A DNA stretch of 64,000 nt from Paragemmobacter amnigenus. GTDB taxonomy: Bacteria > Pseudomonadota > Alphaproteobacteria > Rhodobacterales > Rhodobacteraceae. The DNA is taken from positions 62,001-126,000 of the forward strand of contig NZ_JAAATX020000005.1 in assembly GCF_009908265.2 (NCBI RefSeq), in the 5' to 3' direction. Below the pieces are notes generated by a model. That model was given only the letters and a program-made list of their open reading frames with translations. It had not been told where the DNA came from and made no database searches. Of this stretch, positions 37,019 through 47,013 are shown piece after piece. Both the position numbers and the translations under genes were made by a program. Each line of letters opens with the position of its first letter. Position 1 is the first letter of the stretch.

Positions 37019-38383
37019 TCAGCCCTGAAGCTGGCGGCGGAGCATCTGGAGGTCGTCGTTCAGCTGGCTGTCGGTCGCCATCAGCTCTTCGATCTTGCGG
37101 ACGCCGTGCATGATGGTGGTGTGGTCGCGCCCGCCGAAGCGGCGGCCGATTTCAGGCAGGCTGCGCGGGGTCAGCTGCTTGGCCAGATACATGGCGATCT
37201 GGCGGGGGCGGGCGATGGTGCGCACGCGTTTCGGACCGATCATGTCGGACAGGCGGATGTTGTAATGTTCTGCGACCTTGCGCTGGATTTCCTCGATCGT
37301 CAGCTTGCGGTCGGAGGCGCGGAGGATGTCGGCAAGGCAGTCCTGCGCCAGTTCCAGCGTGATCTCGCGGCCCACGAGCGAGGCGAAGGCGAAAAGGCGG
37401 GTGAGCGCGCCTTCGAGAACGCGGACATTGGTCGTGATGCGATGGGCGAGGAATTCCAGCACGCCATCCGCGATCACGAGGCCCTTGTACTGGCTGCGGT
37501 AAAGCTCGACCTTCTGTTGCAGGATGCCGAGGCGGAGTTCGTAATCGGTGGGGTGCAGGTCCACCACCAGCCCGCATTGCAGGCGGGATTTGATGCGATC
37601 CTCGAGATCCTTGATCTCTCCGGGCGCGCGGTCGGCGGATATGACGATCTGCTTGTTCTGGTCCACCAGCGCGTTGAAGGTGTGGAAGAATTCCTCCTGC
37701 GTGGAATCCTTGCCGGCGATGAATTGCACGTCATCGACCATCAGCACGTCGACCGAGCGGAAGAGTTCCTTGAAATCCATGATCTGGCGTTCGCGCAGGG
37801 CCTGCACGAAGCGGTACATGAATTGCTCGGCCGAGAGGTAGAGCACGCGCAGATGCGGCTGGCGGGTCTGAAGTTCGTGCGCGATGGCGTGCATCAGGTG
37901 CGTCTTGCCGAGGCCGACCCCGCCGTAAAGGAAGAGCGGGTTGAAGGTCACCGGCCCGCCTTCGGCGACGCGGCGGGCGGCGGCATGGGCCAGTTCGTTG
38001 GGCTTGCCCACGACGAAGCTGTCGAAGGTGAAGCGCGCGTCAAGGGGCGCGCCCGGCATCTCGTCGGTGTCGGACGGGCGGGCGGCGGGCTTGGCACGGG
38101 CGGGTGCGGTGGCGGCGCGCATCGGTTCGGGCGGGGTGCTGCGGTTGCCCACCGAGAATTCGACACGCTCGACCTGCTGGCCTGCCGTGTTCAGCTGGGC
38201 GCGGATGTGATCCGAGAAATTGCGCGAAACCCAGTCACCGAAGAAGGAGGTCGGCACCTCGAACCGGACGACGCCGTTGTTGAGGTCAGAGAATTTCAGC
38301 GGTTCGATCCAGGTCACATAGTTGTTCTTGCCCACCCTCTTGATCAGCTCTTCGCGGACCAAACCCCAAGTCTCGTTCGTCAT
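37019..38383 (-). CDS. dnaA: chromosomal replication initiator DnaA
   Basis: AAA+ initiator of 454 aa. The N-terminal domain I starts WGLVREELIKRVGKNNYVTW. A variable linker (about 90-125) is followed by Walker A GGVGLGKTHLMHAI and Walker B MVDDVQFI. The C-terminal DNA-binding domain IV has the signature RRFGGRDHTTIMHGVRKIEE. The start at 38383 (MTNETWG) is chosen as the family norm. The upstream 618-bp gap has five GANTC sites but no canonical DnaA boxes. Confidence 0.97.
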   Translation of the reverse strand: MTNETWGLVREELIKRVGKNNYVTWIEPLKFSDLNNGVVRFEVPTSFFGDWVSRNFSDHIRAQLNTAGQQVERVEFSVGNRSTPPEPMRAATAPARAKPAARPSDTDEMPGAPLDARFTFDSFVVGKPNELAHAAARRVAEGGPVTFNPLFLYGGVGLGKTHLMHAIAHELQTRQPHLRVLYLSAEQFMYRFVQALRERQIMDFKELFRSVDVLMVDDVQFIAGKDSTQEEFFHTFNALVDQNKQIVISADRAPGEIKDLEDRIKSRLQCGLVVDLHPTDYELRLGILQQKVELYRSQYKGLVIADGVLEFLAHRITTNVRVLEGALTRLFAFASLVGREITLELAQDCLADILRASDRKLTIEEIQRKVAEHYNIRLSDMIGPKRVRTIARPRQIAMYLAKQLTPRSLPEIGRRFGGRDHTTIMHGVRKIEELMATDSQLNDDLQMLRRQLQG

Positions 38384-39001
38384 TCTTTCTGACCCGTCCG
38401 GTGACGTGCTTCTGAACCCGCGAGGGTCCGGCACGCCTGTTGTTGTTGCACCGGCTTGCGCCGTGGCGATCGCCCTTGAAGCGGGGGGTCAGGACATGGC
38501 CATGCAAGGCTTCGGGATCGCGGAAACGGTCACACGAAAAACCCCCTTCGCAGGGGCACAACAAACCCGTTTCCGGCCCGAGGGCCGCCGGACCGCCACA
38601 AAAGGGAAGGACCAGATTCGCATCTGGCCAATCCGTTGGCGGGCCGTCTTGCATTGCAGCAGCAAACTGCACAACCTTTTGAACCGCAAACAAAAATTGA
38701 CGGGTTAGCCTACGCTTGGCAGCCCTGCGAACCGTCATTTTCATTTGCGATTCCGTCATGTCCCCCAAGACGAGAGTGAATCGCAGGGTGACGCTAGCAA
38801 GCCGCGCGGAGGCGGCGCAACCGAACTTCAAGCTTGACAGACCGATGGCTAAACCGAATCCGGAAGGCTGTGCGCGCGGGCCACGCAAGCCCGCGGAAAA
38901 GCACGGCGCGGGGCGGCGGAGCGCGGCAGAAATGCCACGGAAAAAGAAAACGGGGCGCGCCCTGTTGGGCGCGCCCCGTGGGGATTCGCTGGCCGTCCGG
39001 A
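38384..39001. promoter_or_regulatory. dnaA upstream region
   Basis: A 618-bp gap between dnaA and rpsT. Five GANTC sites (38615, 38749, 38778, 38856 and 38983, first base of each) fall within 373 bp. No canonical TTATCCACA box was seen, so an oriC here cannot be supported. The rpsT terminator occupies 38950-38979. The rest probably contains the dnaA promoter and leader. Confidence 0.5.
38950..38979 (-). terminator. rpsT terminator
   Basis: A perfect 13-bp stem (38950-38962 with 38967-38979) and TGTT loop. On the minus strand it is followed by TTTTCTTTTTCC. It begins 22 bp after the rpsT stop. Confidence 0.93.
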
Positions 39002-39277
39002 TCAGGAGGCGGGGGTCGCCAGGGCCTTCACGCGCGAGGCGAGGCGCGACATTTTGCGCGACACGGTGTTGGCGTGCAGGATGCCCTTGGTGACGCCACG
39101 GTCCAGCTCGGGCTGGGCGGCGCGCAGGGCGGCGAGGGCGGCTTCGGCATTGCCCGAGGCGATGGCTTCCTCGACCTTGCGGATGAAGGTACGGATGCGC
39201 GAACGGCGGGCCTTGTTCACGTCATAGCGGGCTTCGGACTGACGCGCGCGCTTTTTGGACTGGGCAGTGTTTGCCAT
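39002..39277 (-). CDS. rpsT: 30S ribosomal protein S20
   Basis: Binds 16S rRNA in the 30S subunit. The 91-aa basic protein has the typical start [20 protein letters not shown], helical middle and ALATPAS end. It sits just upstream of dnaA, as in many alphaproteobacteria, and ends in a strong terminator. Confidence 0.98.
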   Translation of the reverse strand: MANTAQSKKRARQSEARYDVNKARRSRIRTFIRKVEEAIASGNAEAALAALRAAQPELDRGVTKGILHANTVSRKMSRLASRVKALATPAS

Positions 39278-39437
39278 GGGCTTTGTATCCTGTGGGTCTT
39301 CGTTTCAATTCGGTTGCACAAAAGACCCAAGGCTCCGCCCATCGGGACAGAATCGATTCTTGCCTAAGCGGGCCCACGCGCATGTGCGGCGGGCTATAGA
39401 GCAAGGGCGCGGCGAAGGAAAGCAGGAAAATAAGGGA

Positions 39438-40214
39438 TCAGCGGTCGCGGAACTGCGGTTCGCGCTTTTCGAGGAAGGCGGCCATGCCCTCTTTCTGGTC
39501 TTCGGTCGAAAAGACGGCGTGGAACATGCGGCGTTCGAAGAGGATGCCTTCGCGCAGAGATCCTTCCAGCGCGCGGTTGACCGATTCCTTCACCACCATG
39601 GCGGTGAGCGCCGATTTCTGCGCGATCTTGCCGGCGGCCTTCATCGCCTCGGCCAGCAGGTCCTTGGCGGGGACGACGCGCGAGACGAGACCGGTGCGTT
39701 CCGCCTCGGCCGCGTCCATGAAGCGGCCGGTGAGGTTCATGTCCATCGCCTTGGCCTTGCCGACGGCGCGGGTCAGGCGCTGGGTTCCGCCCATGCCCGC
39801 GACGATGCCGAGGTTGATTTCGGGCTGGCCGAATTTCGCGGTGTCGGCGGCGATGATGAAGTCGCACATCATGGCCAGTTCGCACCCGCCGCCAAGGCAG
39901 TAGCCGGACACGGCGGCGATCAGCGGTTTGCGGGTGCGGGCGATGCTGTCTGCCTCGGCCGCGAAGAGGTCGTCGAAGAAGACGTCGGTGAAGGATTTTT
40001 CCGACATCTCCTTGACGTCGGCACCGGCGGCGAAGGCCTTTTCCGATCCGGTCAGGACGATGCAGCGCACCTTGTCATTGCGGTCGGCGGCGGCGATGGC
40101 CTGCGCCAGTTCCTGCATGAGCCGTGCGTTGAGGGCGTTGAGCGCCTCGGGCCGGTTGAGGCGGATGAGGGCGATGTAATCCTCGATCTCGACGATCAGG
40201 GTCTCGTAAGCCAT
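39438..40214 (-). CDS. enoyl-CoA hydratase
   Basis: A 258-aa crotonase-fold enzyme hydrating trans-2-enoyl-CoA in beta-oxidation or related degradation. The oxyanion-hole region is [11 protein letters not shown] and [14 protein letters not shown]. The catalytic glutamates are in GGGCELAM and GQPEINLGI. It ends [12 protein letters not shown], typical of short-chain enoyl-CoA hydratases. It stands alone between mutM and rpsT. Confidence 0.95.
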   Translation of the reverse strand: MAYETLIVEIEDYIALIRLNRPEALNALNARLMQELAQAIAAADRNDKVRCIVLTGSEKAFAAGADVKEMSEKSFTDVFFDDLFAAEADSIARTRKPLIAAVSGYCLGGGCELAMMCDFIIAADTAKFGQPEINLGIVAGMGGTQRLTRAVGKAKAMDMNLTGRFMDAAEAERTGLVSRVVPAKDLLAEAMKAAGKIAQKSALTAMVVKESVNRALEGSLREGILFERRMFHAVFSTEDQKEGMAAFLEKREPQFRDR

Positions 40215-40286
40215 CGGGTGCCTCCGTGTCTGGCTGGCGTGACTCCTAGCAGTAACGCGGGCGTTATCAAGGGTCGTTACGGGACG

Positions 40287-41150
40287 TCACCTCTGGCAGG
40301 TGGGGCAGAAGAAGGACGAGCGCCCCGATTGCACGATGCGCGCGATGGTCGAGGTGCAGCCCGTGGACTGGCAGGGTTCGCCTTCGCGGCCATAGACCTG
40401 AAAACTGTGCTGGAAGTAGCCGAGTTCCCCGTCGGCCTGTCTGTAGTCGCGGAGCGAGGAGCCGCCGGCGGTGATCGCCTCGGCCAGCACGTCGCGGATG
40501 ATGGGGACAAGGGCGGCGGCGCGGGCGGCGGAAAGGCGGCCGGCCTTGCGCGCCGGGTGGATGCGGGCGCGGTAGAGCGTTTCGCAGACGTAGATGTTGC
40601 CAAGGCCCGCTACGATGTGCTGGTCGAGGAGGGCGGATTTGATCGGCGTGTTGCGGTCCTTGAGCCGTGCCGCGAGGTAGGGTTCGGAGAAATCGTTGCC
40701 CAAGGGTTCGGGGCCGAGCTGGGCGAGGAGCGGGTGGGCGTCCGCGGTGGCCGTGGGCATCAGGTCCATCGCGCCGAAGCGGCGGGCGTCGTTGAAGGTG
40801 ATGCGGGTGCCGTCCTCCATGTCCAGCACCACATGGTCGTGCTTTTCCGGCGCGGGGTGGTGGTGATGCCATTCGCCAAGGGTTTCGCGGGAGGAGGGCG
40901 AGGAGATCAGCATCCGCCCCGACATGCCGAGATGGATGAGGAGCGTTTCATCGGTCGACAGGTCCGCGAGGATGTATTTCGACCGGCGGCGGAGCGTGAG
41001 GACACGCGCGCCGGTCAGGCGTTCGGCCATGCGGGGCGGGAAGGGCCAGCGCAGGTCGGGGCGGTTGACGGTGGCGCGGGTGATGGTGCGCCCCGCCATC
41101 GCGGGAAGAAGGCCGCGGCGGACGGTTTCGACTTCGGGGAGTTCGGGCAT
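40287..41150 (-). CDS. mutM: formamidopyrimidine-DNA glycosylase MutM
   Basis: Removes 8-oxoguanine and cuts the AP site. The 287-aa protein starts [13 protein letters not shown] after the initiator Met (Pro1 is the catalytic nucleophile), so ATG 41150 is required; a further upstream ATG would bury Pro1. Other marks are Lys in [11 protein letters not shown], the helix-2-turn-helix [10 protein letters not shown], and the C-terminal zinc finger (CQSTGC and CPTC). GGAA precedes the start. Functional partner of MutY at the left end of the window. Confidence 0.96.
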   Translation of the reverse strand: MPELPEVETVRRGLLPAMAGRTITRATVNRPDLRWPFPPRMAERLTGARVLTLRRRSKYILADLSTDETLLIHLGMSGRMLISSPSSRETLGEWHHHHPAPEKHDHVVLDMEDGTRITFNDARRFGAMDLMPTATADAHPLLAQLGPEPLGNDFSEPYLAARLKDRNTPIKSALLDQHIVAGLGNIYVCETLYRARIHPARKAGRLSAARAAALVPIIRDVLAEAITAGGSSLRDYRQADGELGYFQHSFQVYGREGEPCQSTGCTSTIARIVQSGRSSFFCPTCQR

Positions 41151-41244
41151 CGGCGGTTCCGTAAGGGGGGCGGACATGTGGGCGCATTGCAGCGCCGATC
41201 TTCGGCCCTATAAGGAGTGGCAAGCAAGGGAACGGCAAGACCAG

Positions 41245-41997
41245 ATGACCGACGATCCGCAAGGCACCACGCATTTCGGCTTTCAGACAGTGCCCGAGGC
41301 CGAGAAGGCCGGAATGGTGCATGGCGTCTTTACCCGCGTTGCCAGCCGCTATGACATCATGAATGACCTGATGTCGGGCGGTGTGCATCGCCTGTGGAAG
41401 GACGCGATGATGGACTGGCTGGCGCCGCGCCCGGGGCAGAGGCTGCTGGATGTGGCGGGGGGGACGGGGGATATTGCCTTCCGGTTCCTGAAACGCGCGG
41501 CGGGGGCGTCGGCGGTGGTGCTGGACATGACCGAGTCGATGCTGGTCGCGGGCCGCCAGCGGGCCGAGGCAGAGCGGCAGGCAGAGCGTCTGGACTGGGT
41601 GGTGGGCGATGCGATGGCCCTGCCCTTTCCGGCGAATTCCTTTGACGTCTATACGATCAGCTTTGGCATCCGGAACGTGACGCGGGTTCAGGACGCGCTG
41701 AACGAGGCGTATCGCGTGCTGAAACCCGGCGGGCGGCTGATGGTGCTGGAGTTCAGCCATATTCCCAATGACCTGATGCAGAAGGTCTATGACGCCTATT
41801 CCTTCAACGTGATCCCCGTCATGGGGCAGATCGTGGCGAAGGATCGGGACAGCTATCAGTATCTGGTCGAATCGATCCGCAAGTTCCCGGATCAGGAGAC
41901 TTTCGCGGGCATGATCCGCAAGGCGGGGTTCGGGCAGGTGAAGTATCGCAACCTGAGCCTTGGCATCGCGGCGCTGCATTCGGGTTGGAAGCTGTAG
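41245..41997 (+). CDS. ubiE: demethylmenaquinone/ubiquinone C-methyltransferase UbiE
   Basis: SAM-dependent C-methyltransferase of ubiquinone synthesis, 250 aa. The UbiE signature [18 protein letters not shown] and SAM loop [15 protein letters not shown] are present. The second signature [15 protein letters not shown] is present. ATG 41245 gives the normal length. It is divergent from mutM and ends 1 bp before the ubiB ATG, forming a ubiE-ubiB operon. Confidence 0.97.
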   Translation: MTDDPQGTTHFGFQTVPEAEKAGMVHGVFTRVASRYDIMNDLMSGGVHRLWKDAMMDWLAPRPGQRLLDVAGGTGDIAFRFLKRAAGASAVVLDMTESMLVAGRQRAEAERQAERLDWVVGDAMALPFPANSFDVYTISFGIRNVTRVQDALNEAYRVLKPGGRLMVLEFSHIPNDLMQKVYDAYSFNVIPVMGQIVAKDRDSYQYLVESIRKFPDQETFAGMIRKAGFGQVKYRNLSLGIAALHSGWKL

Positions 41998-41998
41998 G

Positions 41999-43528
41999 AT
42001 GCGGGGACCGCACAATATCTGGCGGCTGATCCGCACCGGCGCGACGCTGGAACGCACGGGCGCGATGGCCGTGGTGCTGGAGGCGTTCCGCGCGCCTGCG
42101 TCGATCAGGGTGGCGGCGCGCCTGTTGGGATGGCCGTTCAAGTGGCTGGGTCTGCGGGGCGATCCGGCGCTGCCGCCTGCGACGCGGGCGCTGACGGCGC
42201 TGGGTCCGGCCTATATCAAGTTCGGGCAGATCCTGTCGACGCGGCCCGATATCGTGGGCGAGGAGCTGTCGCAGCAACTGAAGTATCTTCAGGACCAGTT
42301 GCCGCCCTTTCCGCGCGACGTGGCCAAGCGGATGATCGAGGCAGAGCTGGAAGTGCCCGTCGATCAGGTGTTTTCGGAATTTTCCGAGCCTGTCGCGGCG
42401 GCCTCTATCGCGCAGGTGCATCGGGCGCGGCTGGCCGATACGGGCGAGGAGGTCGCGGTCAAGGTGCTGCGCCCCGGGATCGAGCGGGCCTTCCGCAAGG
42501 ATATCGACGCCTTCTACCTGATTGCCCGCACGATCGAGATCGTGGCCCCGCAGACGCGGAGGCTGCGGCCCATGGATGTGATCGCCCATTTCGAGGGCGT
42601 GGTGATGGGCGAGCTGGATTTGCGGCTGGAATCGTCGGCCGCAGCCGAGTTCGCGGCGAATACGGAGAAGGACGAAGGGTTCCGCGTGCCGCGCCCCGTC
42701 TGGTTCCTGTCGGGCAAGACGGTGATGACGCTGGGCTGGGCCGAAGGGATCGGGATGAATGACAACGCCGCGATCGACGCGGCGGGGCTGGACCGGCGGG
42801 TTCTGGGGGCGCGGGTGCTGTCGCTGTTCCTGAACCATGCGCTGCGGGACGGGTTCTTCCATGCCGACATGCATCAGGGGAACCTGAAGGTCGGGCGTGA
42901 CGGGGCGATCATCGCCTATGATTTCGGGATCATGGGGCGGATCGACGAATATACCCGCCGCGTCTATGCGGAGATCCTGATGGGGTTCATCCGCAAGGAT
43001 TACCGCCGCGTGGCCGAGGTGCATTTCGAGGCGGGATATGTGCCCGCCGACCGCGATATCGACGAATTCGCCCGTGCCCTGCGGGCGGTGGGCGAGCCGA
43101 TCTTCGGCATGGATGCAAGCCGGATCTCGATGGCGCGCTTGCTCGCCTATCTGTTTGAAGTGACCGAGCGGTTCGGGATGCAGACGCGGACCGAGCTGAT
43201 CCTGCTGCAACGGACGATGGTGGTGGTGGAAGGCGTGGCGCGGTCGCTGGACCCGCATATCAACATCTGGCAGGTCGCGCGGCCGGTGGTGGAAAGCTAT
43301 ATCGCCAAGAATGTGGGGCCGGCGGCGCTGATCCGCGACCTGCTGACGACGGCGCGGGTGCTGGGCCGGTTCGGGCCGAAGCTGCCGCGCATGGTCGAGG
43401 CGGCGCTGATCGCGCAGGCGGACCCGCCGAAACCCCTGGCCCCGCCGCGGCGGCGGTCGCGGTGGTATCTGATCCCGCTGGGCGCGGCGGTCTTTGCCGC
43501 GGGCGTGGGGCTGGGCACGCTGTTCTAG
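41999..43528 (+). CDS. ubiB: ubiquinone biosynthesis regulatory kinase-like protein UbiB
   Basis: A 509-aa atypical kinase/ATPase (ADCK/UbiB family) needed for ubiquinone synthesis. The KxGQ-type helix reads YIKFGQILSTRPD. The Ala-rich loop is PVAAASIAQVHRARL and the catalytic region is HADMHQGNLKV with AYDFGIMGRI. The C-terminus has a hydrophobic membrane anchor (LIPLGAAVFAAGVGLGTLF). Its stop overlaps the stop of the convergent phosphotransferase gene by 4 nt. Confidence 0.96.
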   Translation: MRGPHNIWRLIRTGATLERTGAMAVVLEAFRAPASIRVAARLLGWPFKWLGLRGDPALPPATRALTALGPAYIKFGQILSTRPDIVGEELSQQLKYLQDQLPPFPRDVAKRMIEAELEVPVDQVFSEFSEPVAAASIAQVHRARLADTGEEVAVKVLRPGIERAFRKDIDAFYLIARTIEIVAPQTRRLRPMDVIAHFEGVVMGELDLRLESSAAAEFAANTEKDEGFRVPRPVWFLSGKTVMTLGWAEGIGMNDNAAIDAAGLDRRVLGARVLSLFLNHALRDGFFHADMHQGNLKVGRDGAIIAYDFGIMGRIDEYTRRVYAEILMGFIRKDYRRVAEVHFEAGYVPADRDIDEFARALRAVGEPIFGMDASRISMARLLAYLFEVTERFGMQTRTELILLQRTMVVVEGVARSLDPHINIWQVARPVVESYIAKNVGPAALIRDLLTTARVLGRFGPKLPRMVEAALIAQADPPKPLAPPRRRSRWYLIPLGAAVFAAGVGLGTLF

Positions 43529-44400
43529 GGCGTGTCCCGTTCGATCTGCAGGGCGCGGGCATAGTCGGCATCGCCGCGGGCGGCCTTCCACGCGCAATGG
43601 GCCATGATGCGCCAGCGGTAGAGCGGCAGGAGCGCGCGGGTGCGGGTGGCAATGGCGGCGTCGGGATAGGCGTCGAGCAGGGCATCGGCCCAACCTGCGG
43701 GCGCGATTGCGCCGGTGTAGAGCCACATCATGGCGGGCGAGATCAGGGTGGCGAGGTCTTCGCAGGGGTCGCCGAGGCCGGGGCATTGCCAGTCGATCAG
43801 CAGCGGGCCGTCGGGGCCGGTCAGGATGTTGCCCGCCACCACATCGCCATGGACGGGGCGCGCGGGGACGGGGGGCAGGTGCGGATCGTCGGGCGGGGCG
43901 GGCAGGCCCGGGGGCGCGAAGCTGGCGGCATGGGCAAGGATGGCCGCGCTGCCATTGGGCAGGGCGCGCAGGGGCGCGGCGGGCGGCGCGGCGGTGTGCA
44001 GGCGGTGCAGGAGATGCGCGACGGGGGCGGGCGGTCCGCCCCACCGGCCAGCGGGAAGATGGTCGAGGATCAGCCAGCCCTGCCCCGCCGCGCGCAGGAC
44101 GGGGGCAATCCCGAGCGGACCGAAATGGTGCAGGGCCGATTCCTCGGCCTTCGGGTCATTGGGAAACAGCGGCGTGACGGCGGCGGGGTCATGGCATTTG
44201 ACGACCAGCCCCCCCACGCGCCAGACGCGGTTCGTCCTGCCACCCGAGAGCGGCCGCCATTGCCCGTCATGGCCGGGGCACAACCGGTCCAGCGCCCGCA
44301 CAAGGGCGGGGTCGGTCGCGGGATCGGCAAAGGGGCGGGGCGGGGTCTGCATCTGCGGGCAGACCCTACTGCCACCGCCGACCGGCGCAAGGGCGTTCAT
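43525..44400 (-). CDS. aminoglycoside/choline kinase-like phosphotransferase
   Basis: A 291-aa protein with the APH/choline-kinase fold. The lysine region is VWRVGGLVVKCHD, Brenner's motif is PVHGDVVAGNILTG, and the metal loop is LIDWQCPGLGDPCEDLA. It likely phosphorylates a small molecule such as choline or thiamine; the substrate is not determined. ATG overlaps the flgD stop by 4 nt, an odd partner for a flagellar gene and perhaps only co-transcribed. A start at 44352 (MQTPPRP) is also possible. Confidence 0.8.
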   Translation of the reverse strand: MNALAPVGGGSRVCPQMQTPPRPFADPATDPALVRALDRLCPGHDGQWRPLSGGRTNRVWRVGGLVVKCHDPAAVTPLFPNDPKAEESALHHFGPLGIAPVLRAAGQGWLILDHLPAGRWGGPPAPVAHLLHRLHTAAPPAAPLRALPNGSAAILAHAASFAPPGLPAPPDDPHLPPVPARPVHGDVVAGNILTGPDGPLLIDWQCPGLGDPCEDLATLISPAMMWLYTGAIAPAGWADALLDAYPDAAIATRTRALLPLYRWRIMAHCAWKAARGDADYARALQIERDTP

Positions 44401-45044
44401 GGCATACGCAGGGCGGTGATCCGGTCGGCAGGCACCTGCACCCCGCCCCGCAGGATCAGCATCAGGTTCCCGTCACTTCGGCGCGCCTCTTCGATGCGGG
44501 CGTAATGGCTGACGGGCGCGGTGGCGATGACGGTGCCGTCCTGTTCGCCTTCCAGCGTCAGGTCATAGAGTCCCTGCGGCAAGGGGCTGCCCGACGGATC
44601 GGCGCCCAGCCACTGGTATGGACCGCCCGCAGGGGGCACATCCTCGCGCGCGACAAGGTTTCCTGCCGCGTCGCGGATCACGAGAACGGCCCTGTCCGCC
44701 CCGGGCACGGAGGGCAGTGTCAGGGTCACGGGCGTGCGGTCGAAATGGACGGGGGCGGAGGACTGCGCCTCTTGTCCCACCCAGCCCGAAAGCTGCGCCA
44801 TGCCGAGCAGGTTGAACTGCGCCGACATCTGGGAGAGCAGGGTATTCGCCTTTACCTGCTGTTCCACACCCGAGAAGGTGGCGAGTTGCACGGCGTAGTC
44901 GGCCGACTCGATGGGGTTCAGCGGGTCCTGATTCTGCATCTGCGTGGTCAGCATCCGCAGGAAGGTATTGAAATCCGAGGTTAGCGCGGGCTTGGCCGCG
45001 GCAGGGCTGCGCGTTGCGGCAGAGGTGGGGGGAATCGCGTCCAT
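44397..45044 (-). CDS. flgD: flagellar hook-capping protein FlgD
   Basis: Scaffold for hook assembly, 215 aa. The N-terminal FlgD signature is FLRMLTTQMQNQDPLNPIES, followed by LATFSGVEQQVKANTLL. The C-terminal FLG_D/Ig-like domain contains LVIRDAAGNLVARED and GLYDLTLEG. Located directly downstream of fliK on the minus strand (12-bp gap). It appears intact, in contrast to flgE 2 kb away. Confidence 0.95.
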   Translation of the reverse strand: MDAIPPTSAATRSPAAAKPALTSDFNTFLRMLTTQMQNQDPLNPIESADYAVQLATFSGVEQQVKANTLLSQMSAQFNLLGMAQLSGWVGQEAQSSAPVHFDRTPVTLTLPSVPGADRAVLVIRDAAGNLVAREDVPPAGGPYQWLGADPSGSPLPQGLYDLTLEGEQDGTVIATAPVSHYARIEEARRSDGNLMLILRGGVQVPADRITALRMP

Positions 45045-45056
45045 CTGGGGATCCTT

Positions 45057-46286
45057 TCACAATCGCAGATCAAGGCTGCCCGCCGACGCCACGGGCAGGG
45101 GCCACGTGCGGGGCGGGGGTGGCAGGGCTTCGTCAGGGGCCGCGACCGGCGCGGAATGGCCGCCGCCGGTATCGCCCTGCGGCATCGGCTGGCCATCATT
45201 CGCGGCAAAGCTGAGGGTGGTTCCGGCAAAGCCCGATTGCCGGAGTTCGGCGAGGATCAGCTCTCCCTGTCGCCGCAAGAGGTCGAGCGTGGCGGGTTGG
45301 TCGACCGAAAGGTGGATATGCAGACCCTCGGCGGTGCGCGTCAGTTCGAAGCGGAGCGTGCCCAACTCCTCGGGTCGAAGGGTGAGATGGACGGGGCCAT
45401 CGGGCGCGGTGCGGGCAAGGCGGACCATTTCGGCGGGCAAAGCCTCGGGCCGGTGGGCGGCGGGACGGGCGGCTTCGGGGCGGTCGGGGGCGGATTGCTC
45501 TGGCGGGAGCGGCGCAGGGGGCGCGGCGGACGGGTCGGGCAGGTGATCGGGTTGCGGCCCCGCTTCGGCAATGGGCGGCGCGGCAGGTTTGGCGGTTGCC
45601 CCCTGCGGGGCGGGCGGCAGGTCAAAGCGGGGATGGGCGTCGTCGGCGGGACCGGTCGCGCCTGCCCGGGCATCGGACGCGGGCGTGGGGTCGGGGCGCG
45701 CGGGATCGATCCGCGCAACGGGGCGCGGCGGGACCGGAAGCGGTGACGGCACGGAAGGCAAGGGCGAAGGTGCGATGGTGCCTGCCCTCTCCTCCGCCGG
45801 TGGCACAGGGAGAAGATTGGCATTTTCGGCAATGTTAGAGACGTTTTTCTGGTCCGGCGGCGTAACAAGTTCGGGTCCGGACGGCCCTGCCGCCGGTACG
45901 CTGGCCGCAACAGACCTTGCATCCCCCTCCTCTGACGGATTGGCCGGTGGGGATGCGGTGGGCAGCGGTGCGGGCGGAATTTCGGCAACGGGCGTGTCCG
46001 CCTGCGGAAGATGGGCTGGTGCCGCAGCGGTCGGATCAGGGGGAAGCTGGGGTTCCCTGATGACAGGCAGGGGCAGGGGGGGTGGCGGCAGTTGCAGGTC
46101 TGCCATCACCATAGCGGCGTCTTCCGCAGCGTCGGGCAGGACAGGGTCCGGCAGGGCCGTCGCTGTGACGTCCGCTTCTGCCAACGGCAGCAAAGCAGCC
46201 AGAACAGCGTCGAACTCCGCCCCGCCCGACGGCATTTGCGCGGGTCGGGTCGCGGGCGGGACAAGCAGCGCAATGGGGGGAATCAT
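45057..46286 (-). CDS. fliK: flagellar hook-length control protein FliK
   Basis: A 409-aa secreted ruler protein. The long N-terminal part is low-complexity Pro/Ala-rich. The conserved C-terminal Flg_hook domain (about 310-380) reads LTLRPEELGTLRFELTRTAE, followed by a LRQSGF-type end. It starts at ATG 46286, divergent from the rod-binding gene. It pairs with flgD in the hook-assembly step. Confidence 0.9.
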   Translation of the reverse strand: MIPPIALLVPPATRPAQMPSGGAEFDAVLAALLPLAEADVTATALPDPVLPDAAEDAAMVMADLQLPPPPLPLPVIREPQLPPDPTAAAPAHLPQADTPVAEIPPAPLPTASPPANPSEEGDARSVAASVPAAGPSGPELVTPPDQKNVSNIAENANLLPVPPAEERAGTIAPSPLPSVPSPLPVPPRPVARIDPARPDPTPASDARAGATGPADDAHPRFDLPPAPQGATAKPAAPPIAEAGPQPDHLPDPSAAPPAPLPPEQSAPDRPEAARPAAHRPEALPAEMVRLARTAPDGPVHLTLRPEELGTLRFELTRTAEGLHIHLSVDQPATLDLLRRQGELILAELRQSGFAGTTLSFAANDGQPMPQGDTGGGHSAPVAAPDEALPPPPRTWPLPVASAGSLDLRL

Positions 46287-46393
46287 CCTGCACCTGTGAC
46301 TTCTGTCGCCGGTCCAGAGTGGCGGTGCGGCCTTACCAAATGTTTACGCCGGACCGGCAGGATTGAGGAAAATCCACACGATCCGGAGTCATC

Positions 46394-46648
46394 ATGCAGA
46401 TCCCCCCTCTTTACCCGCAGGACAGCACGGTCCTTCAGCGCAAATCGGTCGAGCTGGAGCGGGCCTTCCTGACCGAGATGCTGCGTCACGCAGGTATATC
46501 CGCCCCCGAAGGCGCCTTTGGCGCGGGGATCGGCGGAGAGCAGTTCGCGTCCTTCCTGCGCGAGGCGCAGGCCGGTGCGATCGTGGACGGAGGCGGCATC
46601 GGACTGGCCGAACGTCTGTTCGAATCGCTGGTGGAGCGCGCGAGATGA
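46394..46648 (+). CDS. rod-binding (FlgJ N-terminal / CheL-like) protein
   Basis: An 84-aa protein corresponding to the rod-binding domain of FlgJ without the muramidase part, as in alphaproteobacterial CheL. The diagnostic block is ELERAFLTEMLRHAG, followed by GAFGAGIGGEQFASFL and a GIGLAERLFESL end. It starts a plus-strand pair and overlaps the next gene by 4 nt (ATGA). Probably exported to the basal body rod. Confidence 0.88.
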   Translation: MQIPPLYPQDSTVLQRKSVELERAFLTEMLRHAGISAPEGAFGAGIGGEQFASFLREAQAGAIVDGGGIGLAERLFESLVERAR

Positions 46649-46968
46649 CCGCCCCGTCGCATGGGATCACGGAGGTCATGGAGGCAATCCGCGAGGCCGC
46701 CCTGCGCGCAGATTTCGCCGCGATGGAGAGGCTTTCTGCAAGGTTAGAGACTGTTTTTACGCCAGAGGACCATCTGGACCCGCTGCTTTTGCAGGGCGTC
46801 GCAGAGCTGGCGCGCGGGAACGAGACCTGTTTGCGCGCGGCCCTTCTGGGCGTGCGTTCGGCACGCAGGCGCGTGGCCGAGCTGGCCGCGGCAGCACGGG
46901 CGGAAACCTATGACTGCACCGGCAGACGCCACGGGCACCCCGCAGGCCAGCCGGTCTGCAGGCTGTAA
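46645..46968 (+). CDS. FlgN-like flagellar chaperone candidate
   Basis: A 107-aa, mostly helical protein. ITEVMEAIREAALRADFAAM and the second helix CLRAALLGVRSARRRVAELA resemble FlgN, the export chaperone for hook-filament junction proteins. It overlaps the rod-binding gene by 4 nt and precedes the flagellin remnant. If FlgN-like, its clients FlgK/FlgL are missing from this window. Assignment is by helical pattern and context. Confidence 0.6.
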   Translation: MTAPSHGITEVMEAIREAALRADFAAMERLSARLETVFTPEDHLDPLLLQGVAELARGNETCLRAALLGVRSARRRVAELAAAARAETYDCTGRRHGHPAGQPVCRL

Positions 46969-47013
46969 TTCGTTAGAATGCGATGCGTCTTTTGCAGGGC
47001 CGGCAACGCAGCC

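Noticed and set aside
38384-39001. Possible oriC upstream of dnaA
   Set aside because: No canonical TTATCCACA boxes or AT-rich unwinding tract were seen there, and alphaproteobacterial origins often lie away from dnaA.
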